Of a DNA stretch of 64,000 bases, positions 10,020 through 21,725 are shown in pieces (position 1 is the first letter of the stretch; the number at the start of each line of letters is the position of its first letter). The stretch is from assembly GCF_963966145.1 (NCBI RefSeq), contig NC_091046.1, forward strand, positions 8,618,001 through 8,682,000, written 5' to 3'. The notes below the pieces were generated by a model. It was given only the letters and a program-made list of their open reading frames with translations, was not told where the DNA came from and did not search any database. The DNA comes from Tenebrio molitor. Its lineage: Eukaryota; Arthropoda; Insecta; Coleoptera; Tenebrionidae. The translations under genes and the position numbers were made by a program.

Positions 10020-11384
10020 TTGTGGTGTAGGAAGTCGGGATATTATTTCAGGAAACACAAATAAGACGGGGAAGCATTTCTGGTAAACATTCCCTCAATC
10101 TCTTCAGGGAACTATAAAATCTGTTAACACCGACGTACGATAAATCGATTTGTTTTGACTATGAGATCAGGTAAGAAAACACCATCACACTGAGTCGAAA
10201 CCCGCAACATGCGTTTCTCGCATCTCCGAATTGTTTGCTTTATGTAAAACACCATCATATACCCAGAGGAATTAAAAGGAGACGGTAAAATGCCAACAAA
10301 TTCGAGAAGGGGGGGTTTCAGCAGGAAGTTGCCCCGGAAACGGCTCCACACAACAATTACAAATTTGAGGTCTTCGTGCACATGCTTGTTTCCTTATTTT
10401 TTACAAATGGTTGAAAAAAAAAATTCGCGCTACGTTTTATATCTAAAACAAGGAACATCATTCATGATTTTAGTATTTTCGTTTAATTGTTAATCGACAA
10501 GTCAGTGGTTTGGCCTATGTTAATTTACATTTTATTAGTAATAAAGTTAAATGGGCCATCAATTTATGTGGAATGTATTTAATATACAATTAAAATTAAT
10601 TATCTTTGGTAAAATCAGCAAACTAATTAAAATTGTTGAAATATTTACCCTCGTATTAATAAATTATATTAAATATCAAAAAATCAATTAAGTTTTTGTT
10701 ATTTCCGTATAATATATACTTATACTTTTTTTGTATTTTTACAACAAAATACATACTACATTAAGGTGTAGATAACATATTAAAGACCCAGCGCTCCGAG
10801 GAAGAATGGGTATTTTATTCCTGTATGTTTTGTCTGTTTTTATTATTATTTTTACATTAACAAGTGTATTATTGTTGGTTTCGAAGAATCGTTCGGCTGC
10901 TTTGCATGATTATCATTTCCATCCATTACCGGTTGTGATTTTTTGGTCGTCGGTGGGGCCAGAAGAAGAAGAGGTATCGCTAAATCATAAACCCGCATCA
11001 CCGCTGACGTGAAAACAACCACCATCTCGTAAAAAAATCGTACGCCAACATCATCATAACTTATAATAATAAACATAATCACCTGAGAATCACCTGACAG
11101 ATCCGACCTCTGAAATATTAATCACAGCCAATAAATGTCAGCGAGAGCATCACGAAATCAATTTACTAACCATTTATAACTAAATCCGGCATGAAAGAAG
11201 CCATCATATGAATAAAATAGCGATAACGCGTACAGTGAACGAGCCGGAGCAGGGCATCCATTGTGGTCTCCTTAGGTCCAGGCTGCATCTACTAGGACCA
11301 TTAATATCAATTCTTGGTGCTCGCTGACCAGACTGACCGGCCTGTCCGCAGGCCAGCCGCTGCATTAATACCAATTCAGGGTGA

Positions 11385-11837
11385 GTGATGAGGTCTGTTC
11401 ATCATCAACACCTCGGGGAAACGACGGCCAACGGATCCTCATCGCGGATATCCTGCCCCGGGGGTCCCCGAGGACGCCACACCGATACGTTTCACACGCA
11501 AAACGATGCTGCACCGCTTACATCATTACGGGGGATATCCATCAACGTAGTTTTTAATCTAGATCGGTCGCTTGGAAAAACAATGATCACCCCACACACC
11601 GGAGGCATGCCAGGGGTGTACTCTCTAATACGTTTCGACGTTTACATCCACCAAAATTCTTTGGGGTTTTGTGGAGTCATCAAGCGAAACCGGAGTGAAC
11701 TAATTAAACTGGTGACCTATTTCTTTAAAGTTAGGCATGCTAGAGTACGGTTAAAACGAGAAGTACATGGGAGGTCCTATGATTTACGTGATAACCAGTT
11801 GGGGTATACACCACGTGATGTGTACTTTTTTCTTTGA
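11385..11837 (+). CDS. Hypothetical ORF, 150 codons, unrecognised
   Basis: The longest open frame in a less AT-rich block outside the transposons. I recognise no domain, signal peptide or membrane segment. The composition changes along the ORF: the first third is Gly/Ser/Pro/Thr-rich and the last third is basic. No splice sites or homologous copies are visible. It may be a chance ORF or part of a lineage-specific gene. The start is simply the first ATG. Confidence 0.15.
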   Translation: MMRSVHHQHLGETTANGSSSRISCPGGPRGRHTDTFHTQNDAAPLTSLRGISINVVFNLDRSLGKTMITPHTGGMPGVYSLIRFDVYIHQNSLGFCGVIKRNRSELIKLVTYFFKVRHARVRLKREVHGRSYDLRDNQLGYTPRDVYFFL

Positions 11838-13022
11838 ATGTGCTATACTTCAGAGCGATTCTGAAATATGGAAGGAAATTTCTTTGGTGGTAGAGATTAC
11901 GCCACATGGATTGATGTAAACATTGAAATTATTTTATTTAAATTATTAAAAGGACACAAGAGTTAAATCTTTTTGACATGCACCTTTGATCTATCTCTGT
12001 GTCTTGCAACAACCAACCAACAATCTCCGATAAAACGCGCCGTTGATATATTTGAAGACCCACAATCAAAAATTATTACCTAACATCATCGACAACTAAT
12101 CTAGAAACATCCTTACATTTGTCAAACTAATGGTACCATTCATTCTTTTACGAAGCTACTTTGATAACAGCAATTCTCATTACTTTCAGCCCACCCGTCA
12201 TAAAATATATTTTTTATCTTATAACAACTAAATGCGACGTCCGTTTTATATCAAAATATTTTGAGATTTATGATCTATAAGTGCTTCACGAAGTAGTAAA
12301 TGTTAGAATGATAAGCTGATTATTATTAATATATTAAAAGGTCTAATTACGTGACGATAATAAATACATTGTTCAGGTGTTGAAGTTGATTTAATTCTAA
12401 AACGGAAAATATGAATCAGTGATGTCTGACAATTTCCATTAAACGTAGAACGATTGGTAACAGTTGATTAAATTTAGAGTCGGTTCTGCTGTTCCTTAAT
12501 AAAGTATAAAGTTTCATAGTTCCTGAATGAAGTTATATGTATGCACGTCGCGTCCATAATTTAAGATGATTAATGGCAATATAATTAAAACTAACTTGTG
12601 TATACGAAAATAACAATTTTATGAATCCAAACTAATACATCATAATATTTCACCCAAACAAGATTGTCAACCATTAAACTTCCTTCCCTTCCGCGTTCGA
12701 GCAGATGTGAATCCCATTCTATTTCATGCCCCCGTTAAAATTAAAACCATGTTTCAAAATTACTTTAGTGGTGTTTTAAAAACCTTGAAGGATGTCGTAA
12801 ATTTAAAAAGATGACTATATAAAGTTTGTAAGCTTTAAACTTTTTCCTTGGGTCGGTAATAACGCGAACAACTAATTCAGCATCTTCTTCTAGAGCTCGC
12901 TTACTCTACATTGTGTACAATGTTTATCACCATTAGTCGGATGCAAGAAATATACAAGTATAGCATCTTGAGGATATAAAAGTGATATTAATGATAGCAA
13001 CGGTGATAAAGCGGGAGAAAGA

Positions 13023-13253
13023 ATGCTAGATGAAGAAAAATGGAGCCGGGTAAGCGGAGTTGTAGATCATAGATGGTTACGAAGTGTTAGCGACTTCAAA
13101 ACACATCGCCCACTTTTACAAGAGCTAAATGAATTTTATGAGTCCGAAGGTAATTTCGAGGTTTTGGTGAATTTTTATGAGGATGGAGTGCGCGGCTGGA
13201 TTAGTCGACGCTCCCGGAGATTTATTTCGAATAAATCGAATTATTTTATTTAA
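13023..13253 (+). CDS. Hypothetical short ORF, 76 codons, unrecognised
   Basis: An ORF with a protein-like residue mix (LDEEKWSRVSGVVDHRWL near the start, ELNEFYESEGNFEVLVNFYE in the middle). The open frame extends upstream of the first ATG to about 12990. Another short frame (13256-13447) follows in a different phase with similar charged composition, so this may be one decayed gene with a frameshift near 13253. I cannot assign a family. Confidence 0.2.
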   Translation: MLDEEKWSRVSGVVDHRWLRSVSDFKTHRPLLQELNEFYESEGNFEVLVNFYEDGVRGWISRRSRRFISNKSNYFI

Positions 13254-14295
13254 ATGTGAATGTCACTTACCTCAAATTATTGGTAGAGAGAAATATACAT
13301 GACTTGCAGGTCCCGAATTATTTTTTACAATCATTTTTAACGAGAAAAAGGAAAAAAACCTTATTTGACGATAAATATTGGTATAAATCTGGTCCAGATA
13401 ATTTTGAAAAATTTTATGAATGCATGTCTAGCGTGATAGTGTTTTAATCTGTAACTAATGACAAACCGTTACAACTCGTTGATCTAGCACCCTTTGAGAA
13501 AACAACTCTCTGTCGTCAACGCCTTTTGTTCAGTTGAATAAACCATTTTGTAAAATTAAATAATACATATTTTTTTTAATAATAGTAGAGCACAAAATGA
13601 ACAACAATGACATTTTATTACAAATTGGAAGTTAAACTTGGCGACAGTGACAGCATGTGGTTGTGGTGACAGCTACAAGCTACAAGTTTTCATAAGCTAC
13701 AGCGTAGGGGAAATAAATAGTGACACTGCTGCACTCTCGACCAGAGACAGAAAGACACATAGACAGACAAATTGCGTATAATTCTAAAATTACTGGTCCA
13801 GTTGGTTCCAAAATCAATAGTTCTTGATCCCTTACTGAAACAAATATTTTGTAAGAAAATAAATTAAATTTACGGATTTTTACAAATGTTATCGTGAACA
13901 AAGGAATATTCCACAGACAGACAGAGGTGCGCACAGCCACCATTTTGCTTTACGTTTTGAGCACAGCATAATCAGATTTTTTTGTCTGGAACACAATCTT
14001 TTCACCCTAGCGCCATACTTCCATTTCCTTACGGAACATCAAAATAAAAACAGCACATACAAAGAAAATTTGGAATGGTAGTTCAAATAAAAGACAAAAG
14101 TTGAATCGTAGATTAATCCTTTTAATTAATTGATACCATCAATTAATTGATAGATTGCCATATGCAATCACAAAGTTAATGCGTCTCTAATTATCTCCTT
14201 ACAAATTTAGACTAATATTTTTCAACAATACAGAAATTAAAGAGTTTTTAGTAAATTTTTACTAATAATTTGAAGTTATTGAAGACAATGAGATA

Positions 14296-15519
14296 CACTT
14301 CAGGACGAAATTAAAGCACCACCAATAAAAATTAAAATTACTTGATGACAATCTCATTGATCTTAATAAAATTCACACACGTCACAGTTAAGTGTATTTT
14401 ACGTTATTTAATTGGTATGTACGTCAAAAAAATATACAAATTCAACTTAATCTGGCTAAAAAATTAAAAACAGTCAAAATTTCGAAAAACAATAAATTAA
14501 GAAATGTAACTTTAAAAAATCATTAACGTAAACTAATAACTTGTGTTCCCGCCTCTGGCTGCTATACACTTCTTGCCATACTCCTAATAAGCTTTTGAAC
14601 GTTCTGTTCTGGTATCTGATGCCACTTTTGTATAAGCTAGTTGGACAGCTCTTCAAGATTTATTGGAGGTACATGAACACTTTTAAATCGTCGTTTTAAG
14701 TGGTCCCACAGGTGCTCAATGGGATTCAGATCAGGACTTTTCCCTGGCGCGTACTTCTCACCAGGTTTTTACAAAACGAGAACACGGCTCATTAGTGAAT
14801 AGAACTGAATCCCACTGTCTTTCATTCCATTCCTGGTGGTTTAAACAGGAAGACAAACGAGTTGTTTTATGTAAAGCTGTCAAAATTGGACCAGTTGCAG
14901 GTTGTCTGGCAATCAAATGGACTTCTTTCAGCCTCCTTCTTACAGTTTTTGTTGACATTTATTTTCCAGTAGCCAAACGAAGGTCATTTTTCAACTCCCG
15001 AGAGGTTACAAAACGCTTCCTTAAATCCTGCAGTTCTATGTAGTGATCTTCCCTAGCGGGTGTTTTCCTTTTAGCACCTTGTCCTCTTCTTCTGTTAAAA
15101 CTGCCAGTGGTTCTACGTCTTGCAGCAGCTCTTTGGACCACGGATTTGTTGGTATTTAAAATTTGAGTAACTTCTCCCTGCGAATATCCTTCTTGAGGAA
15201 GAATAATGATTTGAGACATTTCCTCAACACTATGAATACTTTTGGTTTAATGTGTGACGGAAAACAGATTTTTGTACTTTTGTAATGATAAAATCAATGC
15301 TCCAGTATAGTATAACAACTCAAAATGGTAAGTGTTTTTTGTTGACATTTGTTATGTTGAAAACAAGTACATTGCCTTTGTTCATTTCTTCATGGCATAC
15401 TACAAAAATAATGCAATATACATTTAACTATGACCTGTGTGAATTTTATTAAGATCAATGAGACTTTCATCAAGTAATTTTAGTTTTTAATAGTGGTCCC
15501 TTAATTTTGCTCAGAAGTG
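14296..15519 (-). mobile_element. Tc1-like DNA transposon, 1224 bp, defective
   Basis: Terminal inverted repeats of about 90 bp face each other at 14296-14388 and 15428-15519. Outer tips read cacttc...; inner parts share attacttgatga, tctcattgatcttaat and aaaattcacaca. Each end is flanked by TA (14294-14295 and 15520-15521), the Tc1/mariner target. The minus strand between them encodes a degraded transposase. The length is shorter than a complete Tc1 element because the catalytic middle is deleted. Confidence 0.9.
14525..15219 (-). pseudogene. Tc1-family transposase, disrupted
   Basis: The N-terminal part (from 15219) has the paired helix-turn-helix DNA-binding region, with SQGEVTQILNTNKSVVQRA followed by a GRPR-like RRRGQGAKRKTPARED stretch. 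A stop codon interrupts it near 14959. It resumes in frame with STKTVRRRLKEVHL and reaches the first catalytic region, where the expected Asp of LFTDES reads Asn (LFTNEP). The second catalytic Asp is lost by deletion. The C-terminal segment resumes in another frame with YAPGKSPDLNPIEHLWDHLK, whose Glu is the third catalytic residue of DD34E enzymes, and ends at a stop in the ELSN segment. The enzyme would have cut and pasted the element; this copy is inactive. Confidence 0.85.
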
Positions 15520-15521
15520 TA

Positions 15522-16079
15522 TTTTAAAGAGATGAGACTCATTTTTAATTTACTACGATCTGCATGAATTAATTTATAGCCACCCTTTCATTTTTCGTAT
15601 TCATTTAGTCTTTCTAATTACGTTGATAGTAACGGCCCTTCAAATAAATTTATATTTAGAGCAACCTATGGAAATTCAATTATTTGCAACATTTTTCCAG
15701 CGTAGAAAATGACACAAGAAACCCTGACATTTTAACGAAATAAAATTAGGTTAGAAAATATTTTTAATTTTTGTAGTGCATTCTCCCTATTCTCCCTCCA
15801 CGGAATACGACAATATGAAATTGGGAAAAAGCTTACTATGCATACTATGCAACTCCGGATAATAATTGGTTACCTACAAAAATTACTTTACACTGTTAAA
15901 AGAATTAGAATGTCTCCTACGCCTACTCTAAATATGTATATACTTATTTGAAGGCCCGATACTTACCTGCAATGTAGAAACCAGTTCATTGGATCCGTTT
16001 TATTTCAGATTTTAGCGTTATATGTATCATATTATCCAAATATTTTCGTCTTACATTTACATTACTTTTGAGGCAGGAA
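15522..16079. other. No gene recognised
   Basis: AT-rich sequence with no open frame or inverted repeat that I can support. Confidence 0.4.
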
Positions 16080-16625
16080 ACGAGAAAAAAAAAACATGAC
16101 TTGTTAAATCTAGAGACCTCGGTGGCCATAAATTCCTTTTAATTAATTTTTCATTTTCATCCAAGTTTACTTGGATGAAGGGAAGCTTTAACACCAAGGC
16201 TTCATATTTTGGGAATTGGGAATGAGGATGGAATCAAGCTTCATCACAAAAAAAGTAATGTTGAAAATTTCGTCGCTGTTGAAGTAAAATAACGCAAACT
16301 AAATTATAATAATATATTCTATGTTGGAAATCCTCAAATAAAATTTGATGGCAAAGTTAAATTTTATCTATTTATTTATTTTAACTAGTTTGTTTGGTAC
16401 CACTCGCGTCGTACCAAATGATAATAATAAATTCAATTGTTGGCTAACCCTTCCAATGGATGTAGAGCTATTTCAATAATTTGCCTCGCATTACCTGCTG
16501 CTTCAGTCATTCTCTTGTTTGGTCTTCCGCGATCGTTGTTTCTTTCAACGCTTCCGTGTTCTCTAAATAATTCCAAAGTTTTCCTTAGAACTTGGTAAAC
16601 GTCGTCATTTTCAAGTTAAGATCTA
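16080..16625 (-). pseudogene. Mariner/Tc1-type transposase relic
   Basis: Minus-strand translation in shifting frames gives an N-terminal helix-turn-helix linker (ENDDVYQVLR, then FREHGSV and RGRPNKRMTEA). After a gap of degraded sequence come a DEAWFH segment, around the first catalytic Asp, and WPPRSLDLTSHD, which corresponds to the WPPRSPDLTPLDFFLWG motif before the third catalytic residue. Order and orientation are those of an insect transposase. Several frameshifts and stops make it non-functional. I could not find the terminal repeats. A short relic with the same N-terminal signature lies at 27622-27797. Confidence 0.6.
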
Positions 16626-16794
16626 TTCTGCAAATAAGATTTTATTTGCTTAGGCAACATTATTGGCAATTTCAGCTATCACTGAGACACCTGGTGTGAA
16701 TTGTATGAACTAATTATAAGACACACTCAAGGTGGTGGCTATTTAAGTGGTTTGTGTTTTTAAAACAAAACGACGGTTTAATTGAATAGTACAT

Positions 16795-16918
16795 TCTTCA
16801 ATGATGCCTATTATTCAAGAGGATGAAAATTCCAATTCGGGCGATTCCACCACTCGCCTACGGCTCGTGTTGTTGTTTTCATCTTCTTGAATAATAGCCA
16901 TTATACGCGAGTTGAAGA
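16795..16918. repeat. Hairpin with CTCG/CTCG loop motifs
   Basis: The left arm (gcctattattcaagaggatg, from 16806) pairs with the right arm (catcttcttgaataatagcc, 16881-16900). The loop region contains cactcgcctacggctcgtg, a doubled CTCG/CGAG motif like those in the hairpins at 42987, 48310 and 62899. The stem sequences differ from those loci. Confidence 0.75.
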
Positions 16919-19691
16919 CTTTACTTTCTCCATGACTATACCAAGAAAAAACAATCTTTGAAAATTGAATTATGTAATTTGATTTTTAATATTTGACAAT
17001 TAAAATTGTGCCTCGTTTATCGGTTGCTACGCGTAAGGAATGCATGTTACTATCGATTTGCAATTTGCCAAGAAAGAAACGGTGCATTTGTTGCATTAAA
17101 TAGTATGTATCAACTTATAAAATTGGTTGTTATTTTTTTAACACGTAGGCTGTGAAAATATTCAGGAAAAAAACAGTACGTTGTATTCCTTGCGAAGTGG
17201 CCTTTCAAACGAGGTATCACCTGGCATATTTGAAAAAAAAGTTCCGGGAGCAGATATGCAAAAACCATACGCGCCAAAATGTGGGCAAGGAAAAACAAAA
17301 ATCGACCTGTTTCGGCATTTTTTACGTAACGGGTGCTTATTTTTTTTATTGTTAAAATATCTCTTAAAATGTTATTTCAGGTTAATTTTTTATTTTACAT
17401 TTTTAAACTTTGCTCTGGTTTTTCTTTGTGTAAATGTTGGAAAACTTCTTCTTCTTCCACTCTGTATAACCGCTTATTTATTTATAAGACCATTTTATTA
17501 AATTCAGTGTAGACAGAATAATAAAAAAAATAATTTCAAAAATGACTGAATTTCAAGTTTCCGCTTGAGAGAAAATTGAATATTTTCCCAAACTGTGTTA
17601 AACCGACAAAGACCATTCTGTTTGTTACTGTGATTTCCTTATCTTAGATGCAAGAAAAATTAAAACAAATCTAATTTAATTCATTTTTGTTTTTCGCCAT
17701 TACATGCAAAACATTTTTCGTCAAAACCACCCATCAGTACACAAAATCTATTCCTTTGAGTTACTTCAAATACAACATTTCTACTTTGAACGACTCAATC
17801 GGAACATAAGCACTCTAAAACTCGTATCTTGTTTTTAACATGGGAAACTAAAGTAGGTAAATCAGGTGATGCTAGATCGGGGCCATATTGCAGTCGTTGT
17901 AATAATTTTACTCTCGATGCCTCCGAAAAGTGTTCTATTTGTTGCAAAGAAATAAAAGAAACGTCTCAGGACGGCGTAAATAATTTTCAAACACTTGGAC
18001 GATGTAAATATTGTTGCGCACTATTCTATATTAACTTTGTCCAAATTTTCGGAAAGAGAAGAAGCAATTATGTATCTTCTTCCCTACACTTTGTCCTTGA
18101 GATTAAGACAAAATGCATAGGTATATCGAGGTTTCGTCGCTTTTTTATGATTTTATAGACTGCCTCAGATATTCTACCATCTTCCATCATTCTTCGAACA
18201 GAAATTTTTTTCTTCAGTGGCAGTGGAAATTGATATTCCTTCTCGTAAATCGTGGACCTTTAGAAAGACACTTCTACATTATTCCCAGAATGAACCCTTT
18301 CGAAACATTGTGCGAGAGAACTTTCAATTCTCGTTAAATGCTTGTACCGTGGAACACCAATTTTAAAAATTGATAGAAAATTAACGATGGCCGTTAATGC
18401 AGCCAAATTATAACTGTCAGCATACAAAACAACAAGCATTTATTTTATAGACTGTTTAATTCTCTAGATGAAATTGACGTATGGCTTGCACAAATGTTCG
18501 GCCCAACAACTTGGTGCAGGACGAACAGCAATCAAAGTGAATCTCATTTATAACATTATTATTGTAACGTAAACGGATTAAGGATGAAATGAAAATTTTT
18601 TGTTGTAAAACAGCAAAATGATCGTAACACTCGTTCCGCTCAACATCAGGAAATCGAAGTAATTAATGAATAATCGAGAAGCGGGCAGGTCTGAATAAGC
18701 AAATTTATGACCTGATAAATGACATCCGTGTAATGTTAACCAAACAGTATTAGAGAACAAGTTGTAGTACAGTTTCCCCAAAACGTTAAATCTGGGTATT
18801 CGTGTAGACACAAGTTTTCGCTCGATGAACTAAACCGAGCTATGTAGCCGTGTAATCGGAACAGAGGTCCGTTGTGCTGCGGCTCCGTCGATAAGGCTGG
18901 CAACTCCCAGGAGAGACCGAACATCGGCCTGCACATATGTACCACTTCCTCGAGCAAAACCACCCCTTACCCCCAGAGAGTCGGCCAACTCTCGGCTGAA
19001 CTATTAACACATGCGCCAGTAATACAGATAAGCCGAGCCCAGCACCCTGTGATTAATGAAAGTCTACGGTCTTGGCAATATTTTAATGTAATGAGCGATA
19101 TGTGTCGACAAGCAGAGCGACGACGGTTTCTGTCCCGCCAACCTACCGCCCCCGACTGCCACCGATAACATGAAAATTGTTGGTTTACGTGTTCCTAAAT
19201 CTCCACGATAAACTTCGCCTTTATTTGCAAATGTAAAAAACTTGTTAGAAAATGCCTAATAGGATATTTACATAATTTGCTAAATATGCTAATCACTAAA
19301 TTTGTTGGGTTGACTTTTACCCCGAAGGAAACACACGATCAGGGGCGGATTAAGAACGCGAGCCAATGGGAAGATGGAAGTTTCACGGCCGAGACCTCAC
19401 CAAATCCAGAGTTTTTATTTATGCACAAATTCTTGTTTCGCCTCAAGAAATGTCACGTAATGACATTACACATGTTTATTTTTTTGTTTATGTCTGGAAC
19501 ATGAAAAAATTTAATAAATTACTAAGTACAACTTGAAATCTTACAAATATTCTAACAATTTTTAAATTTCTGAAGCATTCTTTATGGTACAAAACAAGTT
19601 ACTTATACTTATTTTTAAACGTAAATAGTTACCAATGATTAATGATAATAATAATTGAAAGTTTGAATAAAATAACTTAAAAATGCTTAAT
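16919..19691. other. No gene recognised; short Cys-rich ORFs
   Basis: Mostly AT-rich. A less AT-rich block at about 18830-19160 has no recognisable coding content. A Cys-containing open frame at 17829-18158 is listed separately. Another, at 17152-17355 (+), has a CIPCEVAFQTRYH start that loosely resembles a zinc-binding fold, but I would not name it. Confidence 0.35.
17829..18158 (+). CDS. Hypothetical Cys-rich ORF, 109 codons
   Basis: The middle of the translation has Cys pairs (YCSRC, then EKCSICC, then GRCKYCC) spaced like a zinc-binding domain. Flanking sequence gives no family match that I recognise, and the second half is low in information. It may be a fragment of a transposon or of a host zinc-binding protein, or a chance frame. 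Confidence 0.2.
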   Translation: MFLTWETKVGKSGDARSGPYCSRCNNFTLDASEKCSICCKEIKETSQDGVNNFQTLGRCKYCCALFYINFVQIFGKRRSNYVSSSLHFVLEIKTKCIGISRFRRFFMIL

Positions 19692-20158
19692 TTTGCATTA
19701 TGCAGTGATAATGAGCCCGACGGAGTTGAAAATGCAACCCACAATACATTTGCAAAGTTAACGTGGATATTTGTTTGTTGATTTAAAAAACATAGTTGTG
19801 CAGTTTCGTAAATTTTGACATAAACGTCATTCACTTGGGTGAAAAAACGAAGAGTTTTTGGGAAAATATTTATCGTCTGCATAAACGCGCAACGGCAGAA
19901 GGATTTTTATTTCATTCGCCATAAATCAGGAATCATGTCTGTTTTCTCATCGTTCGAATAGATTTTAATCGTCGTATTTTAACTTCTTCGTAAATGTCAG
20001 TTGTGACAAATAAAATTATTAGAAGCAAAGCCATCATGGATTCATAATTTCATTTTAAAACAATACGATGTTTAAAATAGCCACATTATAACTTTGGAAA
20101 TATATTGTGGGTTGCATTTTCAATTCCGCCGGAGTCATCACTCGTGAAATACCGTGTA
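19692..20158 (+). mobile_element. MITE family A, copy 1
   Basis: Both ends carry inverted copies of a long terminal repeat: gtgataatgagcccgacgga then aatgcaacccacaatacatt on the left, and the reverse complement (attgtgggttgcattttcaa, then actcgtgaaatacc) on the right. Both arms continue inward to a TTAACGTGG-type motif. The interior shares blocks with the copies at 34449, 52350 and 63282 (a gacataaacgtcattc segment and a ttggaagcaaagccatcatg-type segment). No transposase is encoded. The outer left tip is degraded, so that boundary is approximate. Confidence 0.8.
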
Positions 20159-20819
20159 TGTATACCTAGAAACATTTACAGTCATATGTAGCCAAATATT
20201 ATTATTTTTATTATTTACTAGTGTTGGTTCGGCTTCACGCGGGTGAATTTCGTTGAACAGTAAAGATAAAAAAAAATGGTGTATTTTCATAAATAGACAT
20301 TCGGTGCAGATAGAAATTTATCTGGGTGAAAAATGCCTTCTCTGCCACTTCATGTAAGGGGTTCTTTGTAAACCACATTTTCAGTTTTCCCCCGTAAAGT
20401 AAGTTAAAATAGATGACTACTGTCACTCAATGTACTGCTGACCACGTAAAGCTCCACATGAGAAAAGCAATTTTCACGTAACTCCGAACTAATAGATATA
20501 TTATTTCACTGTTACCCATATAAAATTGTATTGAAAAAAAATTATGTACATAAATTGTGATGTTAGAGGAAAATTTTTATTATTAAAAAATTAAATCGTG
20601 TAAAGATGAAACCAGTATTTTTTTATATAAAACAACTGTACAGAATTAACGCATGTAACTGTAATTGCACTAATTCTTACCAAGATAAAAATTGCTTGGT
20701 TGTCATTGTCATTGTTGCAAATTTAGATCGACGAACTGTAGGATGCTCCCATAGCTAAGCAACCGTTTCGAATGCTTGTACAGAAATTCCGACTTGCTTT
20801 ACAATTTTATACTCTACTA
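20159..20819. other. No gene recognised
   Basis: AT-rich sequence between MITE A copy 1 and a transposase-derived repeat. No open frame with a recognisable motif. Confidence 0.4.
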
Positions 20820-21725
20820 CCGTGAGATCGAAAAAAAAAATTAGACTTGGCTGTGACCAAAAATTTCAGTTGGCAATTCGTTAAGATTTCAATTATCAGA
20901 TGTCACTCTTAAAAGTTAGGTTACCTAATGATTTTGAGAACATCATGGGAGAGCATTAAAATCTTGATTTTCATAAAGGAGTGAATTATGTGTGACCTGT
21001 CGGTTGTAAAAGAATTTCCTCACCTAGTGCAATGAAATAATGAGATTTAAAACTCCCGCGCCTTTATTCAGCGATGAGCACGTCGCTTGTTTACAGATCT
21101 AAACTAGCGATTAAGAGATGTTATTTTTTGGGACTCTCTAATCTCTATTGTCTCTTTCTGAAGTCAAAAACACAAAACAATACGCCGTCAATAACTTCCA
21201 TACGAACGAATTTTGATAAATATAAAATCAAAGAACAAATATTGTTTCCAGGACGAAGATTATCTTTATTACTAACTAACTCGAACATTGTACAAACGGG
21301 TCATACGAGTACATGAGGAGCTCCAATCGTATTCTTTACAAAAACTAGAGTAAATGTTCGAAATGTCTGCTTTTAGCTTCCAAAGATACTCTTCGCTTGA
21401 TGTTTTCAAATAACAATTAATTCGGGAATTGTGCCAGGCCTGTTTTTGAACACGTTGTTTTTCAGGTATGGAAAAACAAAATAATCAAGGCAAGTTGTTG
21501 GTAAGTGCTTTGAAAGTCCGGAAAAACTCGAGGTGTCGAATAGGACCATTCGCCGTTCTCAAGTTATTCTCCATTTTTGAAGTAACACTGCACAATGAAA
21601 TTTTTTTTCTCTTAAGTGAACATATTGTAATAGGAAATTTAAATAGACAATAATTAATAATTTGAGTTACTATTGTAATGACGCCTGATGACATTTTAAT
21701 TAAATGTTTACGTGTTGCTAACTGA
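20820..21725. repeat. Dispersed transposon-derived repeat B, copy 1
   Basis: Two separated blocks match the region at 60505-61205. Block 1 (about 20822-21010) shares caaaaatttcagttggcaat and tgtgacctgtcggttgta. Block 2 (about 21487-21725) shares gcaagttgttggtaagtg, gaaagtccggaaa and aagtgaacatattgtaatag. In the other copy, block 2 on the minus strand encodes part of a transposase DNA-binding domain. Here that stretch has a deletion. The 21010-21480 segment between the blocks has no counterpart in the other copy, so it is either an insertion here or a deletion there. Confidence 0.7.

Larger units (their letters stand above)
10020..14295. other. Mostly unrecognised sequence with two possible ORFs
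   Basis: AT-rich stretches alternate with a less AT-rich block at about 11220-11560. The only open frames worth naming are 11385-11837 (+) and 13023-13253 (+), listed separately. I find no transposon ends or RNA genes. Confidence 0.4.

Noticed and set aside
19562..19882. 106-codon minus-strand frame
   Set aside because: Most of it is translated MITE A sequence; a similar frame appears in copy 4 (63267-63461) only because the DNA repeats.
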